A stretch of DNA of 64,000 nt from JBMDXB01 sp048594975 (lineage in GTDB: Bacteria; Acidobacteriota; Vicinamibacteria; Vicinamibacterales; 2-12-FULL-66-21), in the NCBI GenBank assembly GCA_048594975.1, contig JBMDXQ010000101.1, positions 62,001 to 126,000 on the forward strand, in the 5' to 3' direction. Position 1 is the stretch's first letter, and each line of letters opens with the position of its first letter. This document shows positions 39,692-48,932 of the stretch, one piece after another. A program made the position numbers and the translations under genes. The notes under the pieces were generated by a model. That model saw only the letters and a program-made list of their open reading frames with translations, had not been told where the DNA came from and made no database searches.

Positions 39692-40324
39692 ATGTTTGAT
39701 CGCCCTGCACTCCCCCCCGGAAGCACCTCGGCGGCCGCAGCGGGCACCACCCCACCCGAGCGCGTGATGCGCATCGCGCCGCTGGACCTCCGCCAGCCGC
39801 GGTTCAAGCGGACGATGCGCGGGTTCGATCCCACGGACGTCGTCGCGTTCCTCACCGAGGCGGCCGACGACTACGAGCACGCGCTGCGCGAGATCGATCG
39901 CCTGCGCCAGGATCTCGAGCGCATGGAGGCGCTGCTGGCGGAACACCGCGAGCGCGAGGCCAGCCTGCGCAACACGCTGCTGACCGCGCAGCGGCTTGCC
40001 GACGACATGCGCGAGGCGGCGCAGAACGAGGCGAAGATGATCGTGCGCGAGGCCCAGGGCCGCGCCGACCTGGTGCTGCAGAAGGCGCAGGTCCGGCTCG
40101 ATGAAATCGAGCGCGACATCAGCGAGATGCGGCTGCGCCGGCGCACCGTCGAAGGATCGCTCGAGTCCTCGATCCAGGCGCTCTACCAGGCGCTCGAGTT
40201 CATCCGCGACCGGGACAAGCCGGAGGAGAAGGTCCTGCTCCATCGGCCCCGTCAGCCGCAGGAGGCGGCGGCCGCCGAAGCGATCGAGTCGCCGCCCCGC
40301 GCCAACGCGGATGGCCGGACCTGA
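39692..40324 (+). CDS. DivIVA-domain coiled-coil protein
   Basis: 210 residues. MRIAPLDLRQPRFKRTMRGFDPTDVVAFL (from residue 26) is the DivIVA membrane-curvature-binding N-terminus; then come long heptad stretches (ALREIDRLRQDLERMEALLAEHRERE and beyond) and a Pro/Ala-rich tail. These proteins mark poles or septa and recruit division or growth factors. ATG 39692 has AGAGG six bases upstream; an alternative start at 39767 would begin exactly at MRIAPLD. It is placed between yggS and yggU, the usual yggS-divIVA neighbourhood. Confidence 0.88.
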   Translation: MFDRPALPPGSTSAAAAGTTPPERVMRIAPLDLRQPRFKRTMRGFDPTDVVAFLTEAADDYEHALREIDRLRQDLERMEALLAEHREREASLRNTLLTAQRLADDMREAAQNEAKMIVREAQGRADLVLQKAQVRLDEIERDISEMRLRRRTVEGSLESSIQALYQALEFIRDRDKPEEKVLLHRPRQPQEAAAAEAIESPPRANADGRT

Positions 40325-40655
40325 CCGCGCCGCAGCGCCGCCGCCGGATCTGCTGCTCACGCTCGGCGACTCGCCGACCGGCGTGACGATGGGTGTGCGG
40401 GTGATCCCGCGCGCCGGCCGCAGCGGCATCGCCGGCGTTCGCGGCGGCGCGCTGCTCGTGCGGCTCGCCGCCGCGCCGGTCGAGGGTGCCGCCAACGAGG
40501 CGCTCGTCGAGCTGCTGGCACGCACCTTCGATCGTCCGAAGCGCGAGGTCCGGGTCCTCTCGGGTCACGCGGCGCGGGACAAGCGCGTCGAGATTACCGG
40601 CGCCACCCGCGAATCGGTCGGCCGCCGCCTATCCGCTATACTCACGCCACGCTGA
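40311..40655 (+). CDS. yggU: DUF167 (YggU) family protein
   Basis: 114 residues, starting 14 bp inside the DivIVA-like gene. The DUF167 core is visible: VRVIPRAGRSGIAGVRGGALLVRLAAAPVEGAANEALVELLARTF, then REVRVLSGHAARDKRVEITG. The family has a small alpha/beta fold and no established biochemical function. It regularly travels with yggS and divIVA. Its TGA overlaps the apparent CTG start of hutI. Confidence 0.88.
   Translation: MAGPDRAAAPPPDLLLTLGDSPTGVTMGVRVIPRAGRSGIAGVRGGALLVRLAAAPVEGAANEALVELLARTFDRPKREVRVLSGHAARDKRVEITGATRESVGRRLSAILTPR
40637..40642 (+). promoter_or_regulatory. -10-like box just upstream of the hutI start
   Basis: TATACT lies nine bases before the apparent CTG start of hutI (40652), inside the end of yggU. 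A transcript starting here would be almost leaderless. No good -35 is visible. Confidence 0.35.
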
Positions 40656-41914
40656 CTCCCGCGGACCTGATCGTTCGCCACGCCAGGCAGCTCATCACCT
40701 GTGCGGGCCCCGGGCCGCGCCGCGGCGCGGCCCAGGGCGCCATCGAGGCGGTTGCCGACGGCGCGATCGCCGCCCGGGACGGCCGTCTCGTGTTCGCCGG
40801 CACGACCCGCGAGCTCGACGCGCAGGTCGCCGCCACCTCCGGCGCCCGCGTCCTCGATCTGCACGACCACTCCATCATCCCCGGCTTAGTCGATCCGCAC
40901 ACGCACGCGCTCTTCGGCGGCGACCGTCGCGCCGAGCTGCGGCGACGACTGGCCGGGGCGACGTACGCACAGATTGCGGCAGAGGGGGGCGGGATCCTGG
41001 CGACGGTGGCCGCCACGCGTGCCGCGGCGGAGCACGAGCTGGTCGAGCAGGCCTGGGTACGCCTCGACGAGATGCTCGGCTGCGGCACCACCACCTGCGA
41101 GATCAAGAGCGGGTACGGCCTCGAGCTGGCCACCGAGCTGAAGATGCTCCGGGCCATCGCGCGGCTCGCGGACGGCCACCCGGTCGACGTCGTGGCGACC
41201 TTCCTGGGCGCGCACGAGGTGCCGCCCGAGCACCGTTCGAACCGTGGGCGTTACGTCGATCTGGTGGTCAACGAGATGATCCCGGCCGTGGCAGCGGAGA
41301 AGAGCGCCGACTGGTGCGACGTCTTCTGCGAGCAGGGCGTCTTCACGCCGGAGGAGTCCCGGCGCATCCTGGCCGCGGGTGCCGAAGCGGGCCTCCGGCC
41401 GCGCATCCACGCCGACGAGCTCGGGCCAACCGGCGGGTCGGCGGTCGCCGCCGACGTCGGCGCGCGCTCCGCCGACCACCTGATCTTCGTGCCCCCGGCG
41501 GGCATCGAGGCGCTGGCACGCACCAACGTGACCGCGACGCTGCTGCCCGCGGCGGCCTTCTACCTGAAGCTCGGACGCTTTGCGCCGGCGCGATCGCTCA
41601 TCGCCGCCGGCGTGCCGGTGGCGCTGGCCACCGACGTCAACCCCGGCGGCGGGTTCTCACCGTCGATGCCCTTCGTGCTGACGCTCGCCTGTTTCGCGAT
41701 GGCCATGACCTTCGAAGAGGCGCTCGTCGCGGCGACGATCAACGCGGCGTGGTCGCTGGACCTGGCCGGCGACCGCGGGAGCCTGGAACCGGGCAAGCTC
41801 GCCGACGCGGTCATCGTTCGGGGCGATCCGATCAACCTGATTCGCGTCGGCGCCCCTGCCATCGCGGGCGTGATCAAGCGCGGGCGCGTCGTGCGGGAGA
41901 CATCATGGACCTGA
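40652..41914 (+). CDS. hutI: Imidazolonepropionase
   Basis: Amidohydrolase that opens imidazolone-propionate to N-formimino-glutamate in histidine breakdown. Metal and substrate residues are present: PHTHALFGGDR, EIKSGYGL, FLGAHEVPPE, HADELGPTGG and ATDVNPGGG. The first ATG/GTG/TTG in frame is GTG 40790, but 46 further residues of good HutI sequence precede it (ADLIVRHARQLITC...). The only reasonable start is CTG 40652, overlapping the yggU stop as CTGA; this gives 420 residues, the normal length. Followed by a cyclodeaminase gene overlapping by 10 bp; the two act in the same pathway. Confidence 0.92.
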   Translation: MTPADLIVRHARQLITCAGPGPRRGAAQGAIEAVADGAIAARDGRLVFAGTTRELDAQVAATSGARVLDLHDHSIIPGLVDPHTHALFGGDRRAELRRRLAGATYAQIAAEGGGILATVAATRAAAEHELVEQAWVRLDEMLGCGTTTCEIKSGYGLELATELKMLRAIARLADGHPVDVVATFLGAHEVPPEHRSNRGRYVDLVVNEMIPAVAAEKSADWCDVFCEQGVFTPEESRRILAAGAEAGLRPRIHADELGPTGGSAVAADVGARSADHLIFVPPAGIEALARTNVTATLLPAAAFYLKLGRFAPARSLIAAGVPVALATDVNPGGGFSPSMPFVLTLACFAMAMTFEEALVAATINAAWSLDLAGDRGSLEPGKLADAVIVRGDPINLIRVGAPAIAGVIKRGRVVRETSWT

Positions 41915-42516
41915 CCGACAAGAGCGTGAAAGACCTGCTGGCCGCGTTCCGATCGCCCGATCCGACGCCCGGCGGCGGATCCGCGGCGGCACTCGCCGGC
42001 GCGATCGGCACGTCGCTGCTGGCCATGGTCGCCAGGCTGCCGAACGCGCGGACGGAGGACGACGACGGCGTGCTGCGACTGGGAAAGGCGGCGGATCGCT
42101 GCGGCGAGCTTGCCGTGCAGCTCACCGCGCTCGTCGACCGCGACAGCGATGCCTACCAGCAGCTGGTCGCCGCGTACCGGCTGCCCAAGGCGACCGACGA
42201 GGAGAAGGCCGCCAGGAGCGAGCGGATCCAGCATGCGCTGCGGGCGGCGATCGAGATGCCGCTCGACGTGATGCGGTCGTGCGCCGAGGCGCTGACGCTC
42301 GCTGCCTCGATCGCCGAGCTGGGCAACGCGAACGCGTCGAGCGACGTGCAGGTGGGACAGGAACTGCTCCGCGCCGGGCTCCGCGGCGCCCGGCTCAATG
42401 TCGAGATCAACCTGGGGAGCGTCAAGGACGCACGCTACGCGGAGGCGGTTGGCGCGCAGGTGGCGGAGCTCGCCCGGGCCGCGGAGCGGCCGCCACGACC
42501 GGGCTCCGCTCAGTGA
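41905..42516 (+). CDS. fchA: Formimidoyl-THF cyclodeaminase / methenyl-THF cyclohydrolase family protein
   Basis: 203 helical residues of the FTCD_C/FchA family. DPTPGGGSAAALAGAIGTSLLAMVARL is the signature N-terminal segment; ELGNANASSDVQVGQELLRAGLRGARLNVEINL is also conserved. The enzyme cyclises 5-formimidoyl-THF to methenyl-THF with release of ammonia, returning the one-carbon unit from histidine to the folate pool. It overlaps hutI by 10 bp, supporting that role. Its 3' end overlaps the convergent lepB by 7 bp. Confidence 0.9.
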   Translation: MDLTDKSVKDLLAAFRSPDPTPGGGSAAALAGAIGTSLLAMVARLPNARTEDDDGVLRLGKAADRCGELAVQLTALVDRDSDAYQQLVAAYRLPKATDEEKAARSERIQHALRAAIEMPLDVMRSCAEALTLAASIAELGNANASSDVQVGQELLRAGLRGARLNVEINLGSVKDARYAEAVGAQVAELARAAERPPRPGSAQ

Positions 42517-43198
42517 ATCTGCTGGAGGATCCGTTCCCAGCGCGTTCGTGTGAAGAAGTGCGTGATCACCGAGAACACGTTGCGGATGGTCGCGCCGATC
42601 CCCTCGTCGGCGTAGACCTCGCCGCCCGACTCGTATGACCAGTAGATCATCAGCGCCCGCCCCTTGACGTAGCTGCGCGGCAGGAATCCCCAGTAGCGGC
42701 TGTCCTGCGAGTTGTCGCGGTTGTCGCCCATCACGAAGTACTGACCGGGCGGAACCGTCACCGGACCGTAGCGTTCGCGCACGTCGAACGACGTCATCTC
42801 CTGCCCCGCGCCCGCCGGGTCGAGGAAGTACACGTACGGCTCGTCGACGGGCTGGCCGTTGACGTGCACCTTCTTGTTCCGCAGCTCCACCGTGTCACCG
42901 GGGAGCCCGATCACGCGCTTGATGAAGTCCCGCTCCGGCTCGTCGGGGTACTTGAAGACGATGACGTCGCCGCGCCGGATGTCGCGCACCGGCAGCACCG
43001 CGCGCAGGGCGGGCACGGCAGTCGGGCCGAACACGAACTTGTTCACCAGCAGGTGGTCGCCGACGAGGAGCGTGTTCTCCATCGAGGCGGTCGGGATCTT
43101 GAACGTCTGCAGCACCCAGGTGCGGACGAACAGCGCCAGGATCACCGCGATGACGATCGACTCGAAGTACTCGCGCAACGTGGACTTGCGGAACTCGC

Positions 43199-43202
<4 letters not shown>
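42510..43202 (-). CDS. lepB: Signal peptidase I
   Basis: 230 residues from ATG 43202. One membrane helix (about 14-30), then the catalytic Ser in KIPTASMENTLLVGD, the catalytic Lys in DFIKRVIGLPGDTVE, and MGDNRDNSQDSRYWG (box E). It removes signal peptides of exported proteins on the outer face of the inner membrane. The ATG overlaps the lepA stop, the classic lepA-lepB pair. Ordinary in length and motifs. Confidence 0.96.
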
Positions 43203-45007
<1,805 letters not shown>

Positions 45008-45024
45008 GGGCGGTCAGCCCTCTG

Positions 45025-45030
45025 ATTATA
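45025..45030 (-). promoter_or_regulatory. -10 box of the lepA promoter
   Basis: TATAAT on the minus strand, 17 bp before the lepA ATG. No matching -35 is obvious in the upstream repeat DNA. Confidence 0.5.
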
Positions 45031-45060
45031 GCGGCTGCGATAACCCCCCCGACCCATGAC

Positions 45061-45135
45061 CAACGACCATATCGAGCGACTCCCAACGCATTGGAAGTTC
45101 CTCGAGGCGGCGGTTGGAAGGTGGCAGGTGGGAGT
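45061..45135. repeat. CCAAC/GTTGG word palindrome, downstream of citrate synthase
   Basis: ACTCCCA (45079-45085) and its complement TGGGAGT (45129-45135) close a segment rich in CCAAC and GTTGGAAG words. It touches the citrate synthase stop codon. Words ACTCCCAAC and GGAAGGTGGCAG recur in the gap on the other side of the gene. Confidence 0.7.
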
Positions 45136-46280
45136 TATCGCTGCTCCAGCGGGACGAAGGTCTGCGGATGGACGGGCCCGATGTAGTCGGTCCGTGGCCG
45201 GATCAACCGGTTGTTCGCGTACTGCTCGAGGCAATGCGCGGTCCACCCGGCGACGCGGCTGACCGCGAAGATCGGCGTGAACAGCTCGATGGGAATGCCG
45301 AGCGTGTAATACGTCGAGGCCGAGTAGAAGTCGACGTTCGGCAGCAGTCCCTTTTCTCCCTTGACCGTCTGCTCGATGCGCTGCGACATCCCGTACCAGC
45401 GGGTGTTGCCCGCCCGCTCGCCCAGCTCTCGGGACATGCGCCGCAGATGCGTGGCGCGCGGGTCCTCGGTCCGGTAGACGCGGTGGCCGAACCCGGGGAT
45501 CTTGACCTTGCGCGCCAGACGCGAGCGGACCGCCTCGTCGACCCGCTCCGGCGTCGCGTCCTCGCCGATCTCGATGAGCAGGCGCATCACGTCGGCGTTG
45601 GCGCCGCCGTGCAGCGGGCCCTTGAGCGTACCCATGCCGGCCACCACCGCCGAGTAGAGATCGGTCAGCGTCGCGGCGGCGACCCGCGCCGCGAACGTGG
45701 AGGCGTTGAGCTCGTGGTCCGCGTGCAGCACCAGCGCCACGTCGAAGGCGCGCGCCGCCAGCGCGCCGGGCCGGGTGCCGGTCAGCATGTAGAGGAAGTT
45801 CGCCGCGTGGCCGAGCGCGGGGTCGGGCTGGATCGGCCCGCCGCCCGCCTGCAGGCGCCCGAACGTGGCCACCAGGCTGCCGAGCTGCGCGGTCAGCCGG
45901 ATCGCCTTGCGGTAGTTTGCCGGCCGGGAGTTGTCCCCTGCGTCCGGGTCGTAGTGGGCGAGCGCGGAGGTCAGCGTCCGCAGCATGTCCATGCCGTCCG
46001 AGGCGGGCAGCTGCCGCATCAGCCGAAGGGTCGGCTCCGAAAGCGGACGTGCGGCGGCGAGCTGCGACTGCAGGTCGCCGAGCTCCGACCGGTCGGGCAG
46101 CCGCCCGTGCCAGAGCAGGTAACAGACTTCCTCGAAGGACGCGCCGCGTGCGAGATCGTGGATGTCGTAGCCGAAATACGCGAGGACGCCGCGATTTCCG
46201 TCGAGGAAGCAGATCGCGGACGACGCCGCGACGACGTCTTCCAGTCCCGCCTTGGGCTTCGCCTCACCGGTGGTGGCCAC
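45135..46280 (-). CDS. gltA: Citrate synthase
   Basis: 381 residues from GTG 46280, preceded by GGGAG. Active-site blocks are present: LHADHELNASTFAARV, the His in LKGPLHGGANADVMRLL, and PGFGHRVYRTEDPRATHLRRM with the catalytic Asp nearby. It condenses acetyl-CoA with oxaloacetate; 2-methylcitrate synthase of the same family cannot be excluded. The frame is open for 25 more codons into the upstream repeat, but those residues are not part of the family. The gene is bracketed on both sides by CCAAC-type palindromes. Confidence 0.93.
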   Translation of the reverse strand: MATTGEAKPKAGLEDVVAASSAICFLDGNRGVLAYFGYDIHDLARGASFEEVCYLLWHGRLPDRSELGDLQSQLAAARPLSEPTLRLMRQLPASDGMDMLRTLTSALAHYDPDAGDNSRPANYRKAIRLTAQLGSLVATFGRLQAGGGPIQPDPALGHAANFLYMLTGTRPGALAARAFDVALVLHADHELNASTFAARVAAATLTDLYSAVVAGMGTLKGPLHGGANADVMRLLIEIGEDATPERVDEAVRSRLARKVKIPGFGHRVYRTEDPRATHLRRMSRELGERAGNTRWYGMSQRIEQTVKGEKGLLPNVDFYSASTYYTLGIPIELFTPIFAVSRVAGWTAHCLEQYANNRLIRPRTDYIGPVHPQTFVPLEQR

Positions 46281-46460
46281 GGTCAACTCCCAACGACCAA
46301 CTACCAACGTCCAGATGGCAGCCGACCGACTCCCAACTGCCAACCTCCAACCCAAGAACCCCCACGCTGGAAGTCCGGTCTTCAGTTTAGCGTTTGGAAG
46401 TTGGGAAGTGGAAGGTGGCAGTTGACCCGCCTGGAGATTGGCGGTTCGAGGTTGGCGTCC
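46281..46460. repeat. CCAAC/GTTGG word palindrome, upstream of citrate synthase
   Basis: GGTCAACT (46281-46288) pairs with AGTTGACC (46420-46427). The left half is a run of CCAAC words (CTCCCAACGACCAACTACCAAC), the right half a run of TTGGAAG/TGGAAGGTGG words. The gap between gltA and the glycosyltransferase contains nothing else recognisable. Confidence 0.75.
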
Positions 46461-46484
46461 GCGAAAATGGCAGCCGTCAGCCGG

Positions 46485-47984
46485 TCATTTCGCGACTTCC
46501 GGCGCCTTCAGCATCACGTTCTCACCGGTGTACTGCTGGAAGATCGACAACAGGCCGGTGTAGAGGAAGCCCACCTGGAAGAGCATCAGGAACGGCAGCG
46601 TGCCGTAGATCTGGTTGGCCAGTGCGTAGAACACGGTGCCGGTGAAATAGAGGCCCAGCGCGAGCTCGACGAGCGGCTGCACGCCCACCGACTGGTGGTA
46701 CTTCTTGCCCACCCACTCGTCGCTGTCGCGCTCGATCCCGTACTTCGGCGTGCGCGCGAACTCGCTCGGCTTGCCGAACACCGCTTCGAGCACCGCGCGC
46801 GTGTTGTTGACGCACAGCCCGATGCCGATCGACATCAGGAACGGCAGGTAGCGCAGGCGCTGACGCCAGTCGGAATACAGCTCGCGCTGCGATACCACGT
46901 AGAAGTTGCCGACCGACATGGTCGCCGCGAAGAACAGCGGGACGTCGATCAGCAGCATTTCCGTCCACCCCATGTTGTAGCGCACCCACATCGACGGGAA
47001 CATGAGGATGGAGAGCACCGACATCAGCAGGTAGTTGAAGTTGGCCGAGAGGTGGAAGAACGCCTCCGCCTTGACGCCGAGCGGCTGCTTCGAGCGCAGG
47101 ATCTGCGGCAGGAGCTTCAGGCAGGTCTGGATCGAGCCCTTCGCCCAGCGGTGCTGTTGCGACTTGAACGAGTTCATCTCGACCGGGACTTCCGCCGGCG
47201 AGACCACGTCGGGGAGGAACAGGAACTTCCACCCCCGGAGCTGCGCGCGGTAGCTGAGGTCGAGGTCCTCGGTGAGCGTGTCGTGCTGCCAGCCGCCCGA
47301 AGTCTCGATCGCCTCGCGCCGCCAGACGCCGGCCGTGCCGTTGAAGTTGAAGAAGCACCCGTTGCGGTTCCGGCCGCCGTGCTCCAGCACGAAGTGCGCG
47401 TCGAGCAGGATCGCCTGGATCTTGGTGAGCAGCGAGTAATCCTGGTTGATGTGGCCCCAGCGGGCCTGCACCATCCCGACCTTCTCGTCCGACTCGAAGT
47501 ACGGCAGCGTCCGCAGCAGAAAGTCGCGCGCCGGGACGAAGTCGGCGTCGAAGATCGCGACAAACGGCGCGGTGGCTTCCTTGAGGCCCGCTTCCAGCGC
47601 CCCCGCCTTGTAGCCGCACCGGTCGACGCGGTGCATGTAGCGGATGTCGAAGCCGCGCGACGCATGCCGCCGGACGGCAAGCTCGGCAATTTCCGAGGTT
47701 TCATCCGTCGAGTCGTCTAGCACCTGAATCTCCATCAGGTGCCGCGGGTAGTCCATCTCGCACACCGCGTCGATCAGGCGATCGGCGACGTACATCTCGT
47801 TGAAAATCGGGAGCTGGATGGTGACGCGCGGCAGCGTCGCCGGCGGTGGCAGCGGCTTCGGGGCCCGATGCTTGTTTTTCAGATATACATACACAAGGTA
47901 GTACCGGTGCCAGCCGTAGACCGCGAGGATGCTGAGAACGAAGAAGTAAGTGACGAGGATGAGTGTCTCAGGCCACGACGTCAT
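46485..47984 (-). CDS. Family 2 membrane glycosyltransferase (cellulose/mannan synthase-like)
   Basis: 499 residues. An N-terminal helix (about 8-30), a GT-A domain with IQLPIFNE, VLDDSTD, FDADFVP (metal site), TEDLDLSYRAQLRGW (general base) and SFKSQQHRWAKGSIQT (QxxRW-type product site), then at least four C-terminal membrane helices. The layout is that of processive GT2 synthases such as CslA-type mannan synthases and bacterial beta-glycan synthases. The polymer cannot be named. There are no partner subunits beside it. The upstream gap to larB is AT-rich and probably promoter. Confidence 0.9.
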   Translation of the reverse strand: MTSWPETLILVTYFFVLSILAVYGWHRYYLVYVYLKNKHRAPKPLPPPATLPRVTIQLPIFNEMYVADRLIDAVCEMDYPRHLMEIQVLDDSTDETSEIAELAVRRHASRGFDIRYMHRVDRCGYKAGALEAGLKEATAPFVAIFDADFVPARDFLLRTLPYFESDEKVGMVQARWGHINQDYSLLTKIQAILLDAHFVLEHGGRNRNGCFFNFNGTAGVWRREAIETSGGWQHDTLTEDLDLSYRAQLRGWKFLFLPDVVSPAEVPVEMNSFKSQQHRWAKGSIQTCLKLLPQILRSKQPLGVKAEAFFHLSANFNYLLMSVLSILMFPSMWVRYNMGWTEMLLIDVPLFFAATMSVGNFYVVSQRELYSDWRQRLRYLPFLMSIGIGLCVNNTRAVLEAVFGKPSEFARTPKYGIERDSDEWVGKKYHQSVGVQPLVELALGLYFTGTVFYALANQIYGTLPFLMLFQVGFLYTGLLSIFQQYTGENVMLKAPEVAK

Positions 47985-48070
47985 AGAAAGATACTTCCGA
48001 TATGCAGTCCAATCGGTGATATTACTGCTCGGCTGGCCGGTAAGTCAACGTGCGCCAACCACTTGGAGCG

Positions 48071-48832
48071 ATGAACCGCCATCAGCTTCGTGCGCTGCTC
48101 GATGAAGTCCGCGACGGTCTCGTTACGCCTGAGGCAGCGCAGGAGCGCCTTCTTCAAGTTCTGCGCCATGCACCCTTCGAGGACTTGGGATTCGCCCGCG
48201 TCGACCATCACCGGCCGTGGCGCCAGGGCTTTCCCGAAGTCGTGTTCGGCCAGGGCAAGAGCTCGGGCCAGGTGGCGGCAATCGCCGAGCGGATCGTCGG
48301 ATCCGGCCACAGCCTGCTGGTCACCCGAACGACACACGACGTATTCGAGACGGTCGCGGCGCGGGTCCCGGGTGTCGAATTCCACGAACTCGCCCGGGCG
48401 ATCACGTTCCGCGGAGCGGACGTCCATCCCGGGCGTGGGCCGGTAATGGTCGCGGCGGCGGGGACCGCGGATCTGCCGGTCGCTGAGGAGGCGGCGGTTT
48501 CGGCCGAGGTCATGGGCAATTTGGTCGATCGCCTGTACGATGTCGGCGTCGCCGGCCTGCACCGGCTCCTCGCCGAGCATCGACGCCTCACCGGGGCCCG
48601 CGTCGTCATCGTCGTCGCCGGCATGGAAGGCGCGCTGCCGAGCGTCGTCGGTGGGCTCGTGGACGTGCCGGTCATCGCCGTCCCGACCAGCGTCGGCTAC
48701 GGTGCGAGTTTCGGAGGCCTCACGGCGCTGCTCGCCATGCTGAACAGCTGCGCCAGCGGGGTGTCGGTGGTGAACATCGACAACGGCTTCGGCGCTGCGG
48801 CTATCGCGAGCTCAATCAACCACTTAGACTGA
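48071..48832 (+). CDS. larB: LarB, nickel-pincer cofactor biosynthesis carboxylase/hydrolase
   Basis: 253 residues from ATG 48071 with GGAG upstream (a GTG at 48050 would add seven residues). The C-terminal half is an AIR-carboxylase-like domain: MVAAAGTADLPVAEEAAVSAEVMG, VVAGMEGALPSVVGGLVDVPVIAVPTSVGYGASFGGLTALLAMLNSCASGVSVVNIDNGFGAA. LarB carboxylates nicotinic acid adenine dinucleotide as the first step toward the nickel-pincer nucleotide used by LarA racemases. No larC, larE or larA is in this window. Confidence 0.93.
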   Translation: MNRHQLRALLDEVRDGLVTPEAAQERLLQVLRHAPFEDLGFARVDHHRPWRQGFPEVVFGQGKSSGQVAAIAERIVGSGHSLLVTRTTHDVFETVAARVPGVEFHELARAITFRGADVHPGRGPVMVAAAGTADLPVAEEAAVSAEVMGNLVDRLYDVGVAGLHRLLAEHRRLTGARVVIVVAGMEGALPSVVGGLVDVPVIAVPTSVGYGASFGGLTALLAMLNSCASGVSVVNIDNGFGAAAIASSINHLD

Positions 48833-48932
48833 TGAGACCGAGGCGGCCCGGGCAGTTGTCCGTGCGCTGGCGGCTGCGATATAGTAGGCGATTGCTCCAG
48901 CGTCGGAAGTCGGCCACTCCCGCACTCGCTCC

